From: Amycolatopsis australiensis
GTDB lineage: Bacteria; Actinomycetota; Actinomycetes; Mycobacteriales; Pseudonocardiaceae
NCBI RefSeq assembly: GCF_900119165.1
Contig: NZ_FPJG01000006.1
Location: 2,356,001-2,420,000 of the forward strand
DNA length: 64,000 nt
Direction: 5' to 3'
Below are positions 16,327 to 27,734 of this stretch, piece by piece (the stretch's first letter is position 1; each line of letters begins with the position of its first letter). A program made the position numbers and the translations under genes. The notes under the pieces are model-generated. The model saw only the letters and a program-made list of their open reading frames with translations, was not told where the DNA came from and searched no databases.

Positions 16327-18051
16327 ATGAGCACGGAGACCGGCAGACGGCTCCCCGCCTTCGCGCGTTCGACGGCACGCCTGGTGCGGCGTGTCGTCGT
16401 TTTCGCGCGCCGCCGCGCGGTCGCGTTCAACGAGCTGTGGAAGCACTCGCTGCAGTTCCGCGTCACCGTGTCGACGCTCGCGCTGTCCTCGGCCGTGGTC
16501 TTCGTGCTCGGCATGGTGCTGCAGAACCAGATCACCGAGCGGCTGCTGGACACCAAGCGCGAAGCCGCCATCGCCCAGACCCGCGCGGCCGCCGACACCG
16601 CCGCCGGTGAGCTGGTCGGCCTCGGCGGCGAGACGCCGGAAGCGATGGGCAACCGGCTCGAGAACGCGCTGAAGAAGATCGCGATCACGCCGACCAGCCA
16701 GGACGCGGCCGGTTCGGCGGCGGGCACGTTCGTCCCGGTGCTCGCCAGCGGCGGGCACGACCAGTCCGGCGACGAGCCCGCGTTCGCCGGCCCGTTCGAG
16801 AACGTGCCGCCGCGGCTGCGCCAGTTCGTCGAAGCCGACCAGATGAGCTGGCTCGAGCACACCGTCACCGACGCCTCGGGCGCGCGCACGACGTACCTGA
16901 TCGTCGGCACGCCGCTCAACACGGTGGCCAGCCCGCTGCAGCTGTACCTGCTGTTCCCGCTGACGACCGAGCAGAACACCGTCTCGACCGTGCAGAACAC
17001 GTTGCTGGTCGGCGGGCTCGTGCTGCTGTTGTTGCTGGCGGGCATCACGAACCTGGTGACCCGGCAGGTGGTGCGGCCGGTCCGGCAGGCCGCCGCGGCG
17101 GCCGAGCAGTTCGCCGGTGGCGATCTCGACCAGCGGCTCGCCGTGCTCGGCGAAGACGACCTGGCGAAGCTCGCCGTCTCCTACAACGAGATGGCCGCGA
17201 GCATCCAGCGCCAGATCCGCCAGCTCGAGGAGTTCGGCGGGCTGCAGCGGCGGTTCACCTCCGACGTCTCGCACGAGCTGCGCACGCCGCTGACCACCGT
17301 CCGGATGGCCGCGGACGTGCTGCACGCGTCGCGCGAGCAGTTCCCGGCCGGGCTCGCCCGCTCGACCGAGCTGCTGGTCGACGAGCTCGACCGGTTCGAG
17401 GCGCTGCTCGGCGACCTGCTGGAGATCAGCAGGCTCGACGCCGGTGTCGAAGAGCTGGCGGCGGAGTTCATCGACGTCCGCCCGATCGCCACCCGCGCGG
17501 TCGAGCAGGTGCGGGTGATCGCCGGCAACGCGGGCAGCTCGGTGGAGCTCGTGCTGCCCGACGAAGAGGTGATCGCCGAGGTCGACGCGAGGCGCGTCGA
17601 GCGGATCCTGCGCAACCTGCTCGGCAACGCCGTCGACCACAGCGAGGGCAAGCCGGTCGTGCTCACGCTGGCGGCCAACGAGACGGCGGTCGCCGTGACG
17701 GTCCGGGACCACGGCGTCGGCCTGCGGCCCGGCGAGGCCGATCTGGTGTTCAACCGGTTCTGGCGCGCCGACCCGTCGCGCAACCGGCGCACCGGCGGCA
17801 CCGGGCTCGGCCTGGCGATCAGCCAGGAGGACGCGCGCCTGCACGGCGGTGAGCTCGACGCGTGGGGCGAGCCCGGCCAAGGCGCCTGCTTCCGGCTGGT
17901 GCTGCCGCGCCGCCAGGAGGTCCCCGCGGGCGAACCGCCGCTGACGCTGCCGCCGCCCGACCACGTCGCGGCCGAGGTACCGCTCGGCCTGCTCGAGGTC
18001 ACGCCGGCGCCGGAGGCGATCTTCGCCGAACGTGAGGAAATCGGTCAGTGA
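16327..18051 (+). CDS. mtrB: Sensor histidine kinase MtrB
   Basis: 574 residues with two transmembrane segments (about 45-65 and 220-245) flanking an extracytoplasmic sensor region. A HAMP domain follows, then the HisKA helix with phosphoacceptor His316 (DVSHELRTPLTTVRM). The HATPase_c domain has N-box LRNLLGNAVDH, G1 DHGVGLRPG and G2 GGTGLGLAIS. It phosphorylates MtrA. ATG 16327 was chosen because the reading frame upstream overlaps mtrA. The end overlaps lpqB by 4 bp (GTGA). Confidence 0.97.
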   Translation: MSTETGRRLPAFARSTARLVRRVVVFARRRAVAFNELWKHSLQFRVTVSTLALSSAVVFVLGMVLQNQITERLLDTKREAAIAQTRAAADTAAGELVGLGGETPEAMGNRLENALKKIAITPTSQDAAGSAAGTFVPVLASGGHDQSGDEPAFAGPFENVPPRLRQFVEADQMSWLEHTVTDASGARTTYLIVGTPLNTVASPLQLYLLFPLTTEQNTVSTVQNTLLVGGLVLLLLLAGITNLVTRQVVRPVRQAAAAAEQFAGGDLDQRLAVLGEDDLAKLAVSYNEMAASIQRQIRQLEEFGGLQRRFTSDVSHELRTPLTTVRMAADVLHASREQFPAGLARSTELLVDELDRFEALLGDLLEISRLDAGVEELAAEFIDVRPIATRAVEQVRVIAGNAGSSVELVLPDEEVIAEVDARRVERILRNLLGNAVDHSEGKPVVLTLAANETAVAVTVRDHGVGLRPGEADLVFNRFWRADPSRNRRTGGTGLGLAISQEDARLHGGELDAWGEPGQGACFRLVLPRRQEVPAGEPPLTLPPPDHVAAEVPLGLLEVTPAPEAIFAEREEIGQ

Positions 18052-19772
18052 AACAACGGGCTTTCCGGCTTCTGCTCGCGCTGGTGTGCGTGGGGCTCGT
18101 GGCCGGCTGCGCGAACGTCCCGCTGGAGTCCCAGCCGGTCGTCGTCTCCGGCGAACGCCAGGGCCAGGGCTCCGGGGACGTCGTCCCGGAGCCGGAGAAG
18201 GACATCGACCCGCTGACCCTCGTGCGCGGGTTCATCGGCGCGACGCTCAAGCCGGGCCAGAACAACGCGGCCGCGCGCGCCTACCTGGACGACCAGAGCC
18301 GGGCGGCGTGGCGGCCGAGCCGCAGCCTGACGATCATCCAGAACACGTTCGGCACGGTCTACGACCCGTCGCCGCCGCCCGACCCGAACACGCTGGTCGT
18401 GAACGTGCGCGGGCTCGACGTCGGCACGCTCGACCAGAACAGCGCGTTCGTGCCGGACTACAGCCCGGTGGCGCTGAAGGTGAAGGTGCGCAAGCAGGCG
18501 AACGGCCAGTGGCGGATCACCGACCCGCTGCCGGACCTGTACGCGACCGAGTCCGACTTCAGCGAGAACTACACCGCGGTGCCGGTGAACTTCTATTCGG
18601 AGCAGTCGGCCACCTTCGTCCCGGACCGGCGTTACGTCATCGCGAAGCCGCAGTCGGGGCTGCCGAGCAAGGTGCTGAACCTGCTGGTCAGCGGCCCGTC
18701 GGCGAGCCTGGCGGGGTCGGTGCGGAACTTCCTCGCCGAGCCGGTCGAGGTGGACACGAACGTCAAGAGCCTCGACGACGGGACGCTGGTGGTGCCGCTG
18801 TCCGGGCTGTCGGGGGCCAGTGACGACACCCGCAACCTGATCGCCGCGCAGATCGTCCTCTCGCTGCAGTACGTCACGTCGGCGCGGATCCGGATCCTCG
18901 CCGACGGCGCCTCGCTGGTGGCGAATCACCCGGACTGGCGCCCGAGCGACCTGCCCGCGTACGGCGCGGCGCTGTCACCGAGCCGGGAGCTGCCGGGCCT
19001 GATGACGGTCGGCGGCCGGGTGCGGTCCCTGGACGACGGCCAGCCGGTCCCGGGCCCGGCGGGCAACGGCGGCTACAACGTCGTGAGCGCGGCCCAGTCG
19101 GTGGACGGCAGGCGCCTGGCGGTGGTCGAGCGCGACGGCGACCGGGTCCGGCTGCGGATCGGCGACCTGGGGCACGACCTCCCGCTGACGTCGTTGTCCG
19201 GGGGCAGCACGCTGAGCCGCCCGACGTGGCGCCCGGGCACCGGCGAGGTGTGGACGGTGGTCGACCAGTTCTCGGTCGGCCGGATGGTGCTGGGCCCCAA
19301 CGGCCAGTGGACGGCGCTGACGGTGAACGCGGCGGACCTGACCCAGCAGGGCGGCATCACGGAGCTGCGCTTTTCCCGCGACGGCGTCCGGGTGGCGGCG
19401 GTGGTGAACGGCCAGCTGTGGGTGGCCTCGGTGGTCGGCGGCGGCGATTCGGTGGCGCTGCGCGAGCCGCGGCTGCTGCAGCCCCACGACCTGCGCGACG
19501 TGGTGGACGTGGACTGGCTGTCGCAGGACACGCTGGTGGCGGTGACGGCGTCGCCGTCGCAGCCGGTGGTCCGCGTCACGGTGGACGGCCAGCGCATGGA
19601 CGCGTTCAACAGCTCCAACCTGACCCCGACGGTCCACGGAGTGACGGCGGCGCCGAGCAGGCCGATCGTGGTGGCGGACGCGAGCGGCCTGTGGACGGCG
19701 TCGGTGCTGGGCGAGGTCTGGCGGCCGCAGAGCCATTCGATGAAGGACGCGGACCCGTTCTACCCGGGCTGA
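18048..19772 (+). CDS. lpqB: Lipoprotein LpqB, accessory to MtrAB
   Basis: 574 residues. The signal peptide ends in a lipobox (GLVAGC) with lipidated Cys21. A GerMN domain (about 190-290, including TVPLSG-like LVVPLSGLSG and LQYVTSARIRI) is followed by a C-terminal beta-propeller-like region with repeated WRPG/VSGL-type strands. In mycobacteria LpqB binds the MtrB sensor domain and modulates MtrA phosphorylation. The GTG start overlaps the mtrB stop (GTGA), which indicates translational coupling in the mtrAB-lpqB operon. Confidence 0.95.
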   Translation: MKQRAFRLLLALVCVGLVAGCANVPLESQPVVVSGERQGQGSGDVVPEPEKDIDPLTLVRGFIGATLKPGQNNAAARAYLDDQSRAAWRPSRSLTIIQNTFGTVYDPSPPPDPNTLVVNVRGLDVGTLDQNSAFVPDYSPVALKVKVRKQANGQWRITDPLPDLYATESDFSENYTAVPVNFYSEQSATFVPDRRYVIAKPQSGLPSKVLNLLVSGPSASLAGSVRNFLAEPVEVDTNVKSLDDGTLVVPLSGLSGASDDTRNLIAAQIVLSLQYVTSARIRILADGASLVANHPDWRPSDLPAYGAALSPSRELPGLMTVGGRVRSLDDGQPVPGPAGNGGYNVVSAAQSVDGRRLAVVERDGDRVRLRIGDLGHDLPLTSLSGGSTLSRPTWRPGTGEVWTVVDQFSVGRMVLGPNGQWTALTVNAADLTQQGGITELRFSRDGVRVAAVVNGQLWVASVVGGGDSVALREPRLLQPHDLRDVVDVDWLSQDTLVAVTASPSQPVVRVTVDGQRMDAFNSSNLTPTVHGVTAAPSRPIVVADASGLWTASVLGEVWRPQSHSMKDADPFYPG

Positions 19773-19835
19773 TTCGCCGGTGTGGGTGACGTCAGCGCGT
19801 CCGGAACTGTCGGTGGTGGTCGCGACACTGTCCGT

Positions 19836-20795
19836 ATGTTGCTGGATTTGCTGATCCCGAGCCGGTGTGCCGGGTGTGGTGCCCGCGGGAAGCCGTGCTG
19901 CGGCGAGTGCGCGGCGGTGTGGCGTGGGGTGGTCGAGGTCGTCCGGGTCCCGACGGCGGGGTTGGTCAGGGTGTTCGCGCTGGCCAGGTACCGCGGCGTG
20001 GGGCGGCGGTTGCTGCTCGCGTACAAGGAGCGGGGGAGAAGGGATCTCGCGCCGGCTTTGGGGCGGGCGCTGGCGGAGGCTCTGGCGGTGCTGCCGCTGA
20101 GGGCCGCGGTTTCGTCCAGTGCGGGTGCGCCGGCGGGCCCTCCGGACGCCGCAGCGCACCCCGCGGCGGCGCGCTCGTCGGTCCGGCGGCAAGCCGACCC
20201 GAACCCGCCACCGGCCAGCTCGCCGTTCGGCGCCGAGCCGACCCTCGCGAGGCCCGGCCGGGCCTCCCGGCCGACCCTCGCGAGGCCCGGCCCGGAGGGC
20301 GCCGATGCGTCGGCCGTCTCGCGGATGGAGACCTTCGCGCCGCTGCCCGCGAAAGCCGACCCGATCCGGCCTTCCGTTGGGCCGAACCCGCTATCGATCC
20401 AGCGGGAAACCGGTTCCGGCCGGCGGGCGATCTGCCTGGTCCCGGCGCCAAGCCGCCGATCGGCGGCGCGGGTCCGCGGTGGCCCCCACGTCGAGCGCCT
20501 GGCCGACGCCGCGGCCCGCTTCCTCGCCGCGCGCGGGTTCGAGGTCACGGTGGCCCCAGCGCTGGAACTGGCCGGCGGAGCCCGCGACGCGGTCGGCCTG
20601 AACCACGCCCAGCGAGCGGCGAACCTCGCCGGCCGGCTGCGGTTCCGCCAGGCGGGCCGCCCACCGCCGGACGTCCCGGTGGTGGTCCTGGACGACGTGG
20701 TCACCACCGGCGCCACGGCAGCGGCCTGCGTCCGGGCGCTGGCGGCGGAGGGCATCGCGGTCGCCGCCGTCGTCGCCCTGCTCACGGCCGGGTGA
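19836..20795 (+). CDS. ComF-family phosphoribosyltransferase with an internal insertion
   Basis: 319 residues, about 80-90 more than usual ComF proteins. The N-terminus holds a four-cysteine zinc knuckle (CAGCGARGKPCCGEC, residues 10-24). The C-terminus has the PRPP-binding loop VVVLDDVVTTGAT and the preceding VGLNHAQRAANLAGR. Between them, about residues 90-195, is a Pro/Ala/Arg-rich low-complexity insert that holds an 11-residue tandem duplication (PTLARPG repeated) encoded by a 33-bp DNA repeat. The frame stays open. ComF proteins take part in DNA uptake or nucleotide metabolism; the role in actinomycetes is unclear. ATG 19836 gives the normal N-terminus LLDLLIPSRCAGCG. Confidence 0.85.
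   Translation: MLLDLLIPSRCAGCGARGKPCCGECAAVWRGVVEVVRVPTAGLVRVFALARYRGVGRRLLLAYKERGRRDLAPALGRALAEALAVLPLRAAVSSSAGAPAGPPDAAAHPAAARSSVRRQADPNPPPASSPFGAEPTLARPGRASRPTLARPGPEGADASAVSRMETFAPLPAKADPIRPSVGPNPLSIQRETGSGRRAICLVPAPSRRSAARVRGGPHVERLADAAARFLAARGFEVTVAPALELAGGARDAVGLNHAQRAANLAGRLRFRQAGRPPPDVPVVVLDDVVTTGATAAACVRALAAEGIAVAAVVALLTAG
20238..20292 (+). repeat. 33-bp-period tandem repeat inside comF
   Basis: Two copies of a 22-bp sequence (CCGACCCTCGCGAGGCCCGG plus CC) start at 20238 and 20271. The period of 33 bp equals 11 codons, so the duplication keeps the comF frame. Confidence 0.85.
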
Positions 20796-21663
20796 TTCCC
20801 GGCCCGCTGCCACGTACCTCGCCGGTGATGCCGCGCCGCGGCTCTCGGCGGTGGGGGTACCGCGCGAGACGGTGGTCGAACGCCCTGCGGGCGGCAGCTG
20901 CCTGCGCTCGCGCGTGTTGCCCCAACCCCGTCGCGACCGCTGCCGAATCTCCTCGCGGAGCGCCCCACTGCTTCGACCGGCGCAGGCCCGCCTGGCTACC
21001 GCGGGGCCCACCGTTGCAGGTAGCCCACCACTCCCGGCGCAGGCCGCCTGCTGCAACCCCCGCAGCACGATCGCCAATCGCACCACCGCAACGCCAACCG
21101 CCTGACCTCATCCCGAGGAGGTGACCCACCCACCACCCACACGAGTGACATCCGCCGGGAACGCTGCCGAGGCCCCGGCCGTTGACCGGGCATGAGGGTG
21201 TCGACCACGACCACTCGGCCGCCACACCACTCCACCGGAGTGGCGGCTGCGCCCGGCCGGGCCGTCACCCTCGGCGTCCACCAGCCGGCAGCGATGCGCC
21301 GTCCGTGTGAAACCGAGCTGCGCGGACCGCGTCCGACCAGCGGGTGTTTTCTGCTGTTCACCCTCCGCTCACTGCGCGGGGTGACGGAGTCTCATTCCCC
21401 GACATCCCCCGGCTCGGGGGCTGTTGTAACGGGCGTGAGGAAGCTAACGTGCTCCGCAATCAGCAATCCCCGCAGGCAGGGAGGTGACGAGCCCATGTCC
21501 CTGGCGCCGGAGGTGCGCTGAGTCCGCGCTCGGGCACCGGCACGAGACGTCGTGAACCGCTCCCGAGTTCTTCTCAGCCCGCGATCCGGGCTTCCGTCCC
21601 CGCAATACCGGCGCCGTGTGAAAACACAACAGCTCGCAGTCATCTCAGCGAGGGAGGTCGTGT
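20796..21663 (+). other. 868-bp gap between comF and hpf
   Basis: No convincing gene was found on either strand; the open frames are Arg/Pro-rich and match nothing I know. A small GGCCGGG/CCCGGCC hairpin spans the comF stop (20786-20804). The last 250 bp are less GC-rich and probably hold the hpf promoter and 5' leader: TTGTAAC near 21424, the inverted repeat TGTGAAAACACA near 21617, and GGGAGGT before the hpf ATG. The length suggests a long leader, a small RNA or a decayed gene, but nothing is specific. Confidence 0.4.
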
Positions 21664-22350
21664 ATGGACATCGTCGTTAAGGGCCGCAACGTGGAGGTGC
21701 CCGACCACTATCGGGCACTCGTCAGCGAAAAGCTGGCCCGGCTCGAGCGCTACGACAGGAAAGTCATCCGGTACGACGTGGAGCTGTTCCACGAACCCAA
21801 CCGGCGCCAGGCCAAGAGCTGCCAGCGCGTCGAAATCACCGGAAAGGGGCGAGGTCCGGCCGTCCGCGCCGAAGCGTGTGCCGCCGACTTCTACGCAGCG
21901 CTCGATTCCGCAGTCACCAAGCTGGAAAACCGGCTGCGGAGGACGCACGACCGGAGGCGCGTGCACTACGGGCGCAGCCGCCCGGAATCGGTCGCCGAAG
22001 CGACCTCGGTGCTGCCGGGTGGTGGATCCCCGGCCGCAGCCAGTCCCGCCGCGCGTACCGCGGTGTTGGACGCACCCGAAGCCGAGCCGCAGACGAACGG
22101 CTTCGCGAGTGCCGAAGAGATCGACCTGCCCCAGCAGCAGAGCTGGGCCGACGACGACCTGGGTCACCAGCCCGGCCGCGTCGTTCGCGAAAAGCAGCAC
22201 AGCGCGGAACCCATGACGGTGGACCAGGCTCTCTACGAGATGGAGCTGGTCGGCCACGATTTCTACCTCTTCAATGACTCCGAAGCGGGCCGGCCCAGCG
22301 TGGTCTACCGGCGGAAAGGCTTCGACTACGGCGTGATCCGGCTCGGCTGA
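21664..22350 (+). CDS. hpf: Long-form ribosome hibernation promoting factor
   Basis: 228 residues with the two domains of long HPF. The N-terminal S30AE domain (about 1-105: DIVVKGRNVEVPDHYRALV ... AALDSAVTKLENRL) sits in the 30S decoding channel. A linker of about 65 residues rich in Ala/Pro/Glu joins it to the C-terminal dimerisation domain (MTVDQALYEMELVGHDFYLF ... VVYRRKGFDYGVIRL), which pairs two ribosomes into an inactive 100S dimer. GGGAGGT lies just upstream of the ATG. A strong hairpin follows the gene and separates it from secA. Confidence 0.96.
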   Translation: MDIVVKGRNVEVPDHYRALVSEKLARLERYDRKVIRYDVELFHEPNRRQAKSCQRVEITGKGRGPAVRAEACAADFYAALDSAVTKLENRLRRTHDRRRVHYGRSRPESVAEATSVLPGGGSPAAASPAARTAVLDAPEAEPQTNGFASAEEIDLPQQQSWADDDLGHQPGRVVREKQHSAEPMTVDQALYEMELVGHDFYLFNDSEAGRPSVVYRRKGFDYGVIRLG

Positions 22351-22372
22351 GCCGGCTCGAAGGAGGCCCGAC

Positions 22373-22407
22373 GGATGGCCCGCACGCGGCTCGCGTGCGG
22401 GCCATCC
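22373..22407 (+). terminator. Strong hairpin between hpf and secA
   Basis: Perfect 15-bp stem GGATGGCCCGCACGC / GCGTGCGGGCCATCC around a 5-nt loop, 22 nt after the hpf stop. It has no U-tract. Confidence 0.8.
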
Positions 22408-22556
22408 GCACGCCCACGTCGTACGGCGTGTGCACACGGCGGCCCAGGTTCCCTACGATGGGGGAGGACGGTGGCGCCGACCACGGCCGCCGCCGCGGGA
22501 GAACCTGCCCGGGACCGGCCTGGGCGCGCTCATGATCAGCTAGTGAGGTCGACCGG

Positions 22557-25436
<2,880 letters not shown>

Positions 25437-25447
25437 CTTAGGCCAGA

Positions 25448-25490
25448 GGCCGGGGTGCTCGCGGGCGATCCGCGCGCACCCCGGCCTTTT
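25448..25490 (+). terminator. Rho-independent terminator after secA
   Basis: 11-bp stem GGCCGGGGTGC / GCACCCCGGCC with a GC-rich loop, followed by TTTT, 12 nt after the secA stop. Confidence 0.9.
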
Positions 25491-25524
25491 GCATTCCGCG
25501 CAGGTCAGACCCGGCCGAGCCGCC

Positions 25525-25571
25525 GTGAATGCCACCTTCACGGACACTTGGTCCCTCAATGTGGCATTCAC
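25525..25571. repeat. Interspersed inverted repeat (GTGAATGCCAC type)
   Basis: GTGAATGCCAC (25525-25535) and GTGGCATTCAC (25561-25571) form a perfect 11-bp inverted repeat, each followed by or flanked with CGG. Similar GTGAATGCCAC elements are frequent between genes in Amycolatopsis genomes as I recall them. It probably belongs to a dispersed REP-like family. Confidence 0.65.
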
Positions 25572-25635
25572 GGAGTTGAGCCGAGCGGTGCCGCGCGCGA
25601 GCCTCGGCCGGGCCGCGGGGGCCGAGCGCAAAGTC

Positions 25636-25840
25636 GCACCGCTTTGGCACAGCCACCCGCGGCGCCGGTCAGCCCACCTCGCGGACGGCCAATTGAGCAA
25701 CGTTGCACCGCGTTGGCCCGGCCACCCGCGGCGCCGGTCAGCCCACCCAGCGCGTGGCCCAGTTACGGTCGGCAGCGCCGGTCGGCCCACCTCGCGGCGG
25801 CCGAGGCGGCAACCTTGCACCGCCTTGGCCCTGCCGCACG
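25636..25840. repeat. Degenerate tandem array of GCACCGC-TTGG units
   Basis: Three unit starts (GCACCGCTTTGG at 25636, GCACCGCGTTGG at 25705, GCACCGCCTTGG at 25817) are 69 and 112 bp apart. Within units, CACCCGCGGCGCCGGTCAGC followed by CCACC occurs twice, and a diverged third copy (GCAGCGCCGGTCGGCCCACC) lies near 25772. AACGTT or AACCTT precedes the second and third starts. Confidence 0.6.
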
Positions 25841-25920
25841 CAGCGTCGAGCAACTCGACCGACCGGAGGGCGACCCACGCCGCCGCCGGTGAGGCGGTGC
25901 GCGTGCCGGCTGGGTGCGGC

Positions 25921-26385
25921 TCACGCCGCCGCCGGGCGGTGTGCTCGTGGGGCCGGGCGCTGGGGCTTCAGCAGCGCGAACCGCACGCACTGCCAGCCCG
26001 ACGGTGTCCGGGTGAAGCGGGCCGCCAGTGCGATCGACCGGCCCTCCACCTCCACCCGGGCGCACGCCTCGATCACGTCCGGCACCGCGGTGCACGTGTG
26101 GACCCGGCAGATCCGGTGCCGCGGCCTGGCCAGGCGTGGCCCGCTCAGGCCGGCGAACACCTCCGGGGCCACCAGGCCGCGGATCTGCGGTACCGGGCGC
26201 CGTCCGTCGTAGGCCTCCAGCAGCATGCTCAGCAGGCGGCCCACCTCGGCCTTCTCGAGCTGTCTCGGCACCGGCCACCGGCCCTCGCCCCGGCGGTGTT
26301 CCTGCGCGGTCACCGTCGGCGGGCGCTCGGCCCGGCGCGGTACTTCGCAGTGGATCAGCGTTCTCACGCGGTGTTCCTCGGTCAT
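25921..26385 (-). CDS. Rv3235-family protein
   Basis: 154 residues from ATG 26385, chosen because GGAGGGGAGGAA lies immediately upstream; longer in-frame starts to 26586 overlap the next gene. The conserved part (LGRLLSMLLEAYDGRRP-like EVGRLLSMLLEAYDGRRPV ... FAGLSGPRLARPRHRICRVH ... FTRTPSGWQCVRFALL) matches Rv3235, an uncharacterised family found downstream of secA1 in mycobacteria. Basic and without membrane segments. A link to SecA function is suggested only by conserved neighbourhood. Confidence 0.83.
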   Translation of the reverse strand: MTEEHRVRTLIHCEVPRRAERPPTVTAQEHRRGEGRWPVPRQLEKAEVGRLLSMLLEAYDGRRPVPQIRGLVAPEVFAGLSGPRLARPRHRICRVHTCTAVPDVIEACARVEVEGRSIALAARFTRTPSGWQCVRFALLKPQRPAPRAHRPAAA

Positions 26386-26533
26386 TTCCTCCCCTCCCGC
26401 GCACGGCATTTCGCCGTCGCCACCGCTTAGAGGCCGGAACCGGTCCGAAAGGCGCTGGGAATCGCCCGATTCGGGAAACAACCGCCGAAACCGTGGATTC
26501 ACCCGCGCCCGTACGGTAGGCGCGACACCGGCT

Positions 26534-26935
26534 ATGGTGTGCCGGGTGCTGAAGGGGTTATTGGTCGATTTCGCCGGAGTTCTCACCGATCCCGACGCCG
26601 GCCGCTTCTACGACTACCTGCTGGCCGCGCGGGAACGAGGCGTCCGCACCGCGCTGCTGTCCAACGCCCCCGGGGCGTCGGACGAGGTCAAGAACACCAT
26701 GTTCGACTATTTCGACGCGCTGGTGTTTTCCGGTGAGGTCGGCGTCGCCAAACCCGACCCCGCGGTCTACCTCATCGCGGCCGAGCGTCTCGGCCTGCCC
26801 GCGACGCGGTGCGCGTTCGTCGACGACTCCGCCGCGAACATCCGCGGCGCCGTCGAGACGGGCATGGTCGGCGTGCACCACCGCTCGGTCGAGGAAACGC
26901 TCACCGAGCTCGGCGCGCTGTTCCCGGAACCGTGA
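26534..26935 (+). CDS. Small HAD-superfamily hydrolase
   Basis: 133 residues from ATG 26534; a GTG at 26546 is also possible. HAD motifs are in order: motif I LLVDFAGVLTD (residues 9-19), motif II ALLSNAPG, motif III Lys in VAKPDPAVYL, and motif IV FVDDSAANIRGA. No cap domain fits in this length. In motif I the second catalytic Asp is replaced by Ala (D-x-A), which usually weakens phosphatase activity. It is divergent from the Rv3235-like gene and converges on trmH. Substrate unknown. Confidence 0.85.
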   Translation: MVCRVLKGLLVDFAGVLTDPDAGRFYDYLLAARERGVRTALLSNAPGASDEVKNTMFDYFDALVFSGEVGVAKPDPAVYLIAAERLGLPATRCAFVDDSAANIRGAVETGMVGVHHRSVEETLTELGALFPEP

Positions 26936-26938
26936 CCG

Positions 26939-27700
26939 TCACCGGCCGCGGCGGACCAGTTCGAACGACAGGACCGCCGCCGCTGCCGAGACGTTCAGCG
27001 ACTCGACGTCACCCGGCATCGGAATCGACACCCACTCCGTGACGAGCTCGCCGACGTCCGCACCGACCCCGGCCGTCTCGCCCCCGAGCACGAACGCGGC
27101 GCGCTGCGGCAGCTCGACCTCGAACACCGTGGTGCGCGCCGACGCCCCCAGCGCGAAGAGGCCGTAGCCCGCTTCGGTGAGCAGTTCGGCCGCCTCACGC
27201 GCCGAGCCGCAGCGCAGCACCGGCGCGCGAAACGCCACCCCGGCCGACGCCTTGACGACGAGCGGGTCCAGCGCCGCGACGCCGCGGCGCGGCACGATCA
27301 CGCCGTCGAGCCCCGCGGCCGTCGCCGTGCGCAGGATCATCCCGACGTTCGCGGGCGTGGTGATGCCGTCCAGCAGCAGCACCCGCGACGGCGGGCGCCG
27401 GTCGGCCAGCGCGGCGGCGAGCGCGCGCATCCGCGGCGCGACGACGTCGGCGAGCACCCCCTGGTCCTGCTTGCCGTTGCCGGCGAGCACCTTGACCCGG
27501 TGGGCGCTCGCACGCTGCACGGGCACGCCGGCGGCCTTCGCCGCGCGCTGGATTTCGGCCGCGCCCGGGCCGCGGGCGGTGTCGGCGAGGATCACCTTGT
27601 CCACCCGCAGGCCGTCGTCGGCCAGCGCCTCCAGCACCGGCTTCCGGCCGTACACGGTCAGGAAACGGTCCTTCGGCGAGATTGTCGACTCATCACCCAC
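26939..27700 (-). CDS. TrmH/SpoU-family RNA 2'-O-methyltransferase
   Basis: 253 residues from GTG 27700; an ATG at 27736 would add 12 residues and overlap the divergent start codon. The N-terminal substrate-binding part begins RFLTVYGRKPVLEAL. The SPOUT knot motifs follow: LLDGITTPANVGMILRTATA (motif 1, Asn and Arg), FVLGGETAGV (motif 2) and IPMPGDVESLNVSAAAAVL (motif 3). These enzymes methylate ribose in rRNA or tRNA with SAM; the target base cannot be predicted. Confidence 0.92.
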   Translation of the reverse strand: MGDESTISPKDRFLTVYGRKPVLEALADDGLRVDKVILADTARGPGAAEIQRAAKAAGVPVQRASAHRVKVLAGNGKQDQGVLADVVAPRMRALAAALADRRPPSRVLLLDGITTPANVGMILRTATAAGLDGVIVPRRGVAALDPLVVKASAGVAFRAPVLRCGSAREAAELLTEAGYGLFALGASARTTVFEVELPQRAAFVLGGETAGVGADVGELVTEWVSIPMPGDVESLNVSAAAAVLSFELVRRGR

Positions 27701-27734
27701 ACCGGGCAGTCTCGCACTGTGCGACGATCGGCTC

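Larger units (their letters stand above)
25437..25920. other. Repeat-rich gap downstream of secA
   Basis: No gene is evident. From left to right the stretch holds the secA terminator, an inverted repeat built on GTGAATGCCAC (25525-25571) and a degenerate tandem array of GCACCGC-TTGG units (25636-25840). It ends at the stop of the convergent Rv3235-like gene. Confidence 0.6.

Noticed and set aside
20391..21225. Minus-strand open frames in the comF-hpf gap
   Set aside because: They are Arg/Gly-rich, without ribosome sites or known motifs, and end inside comF or at arbitrary stops.
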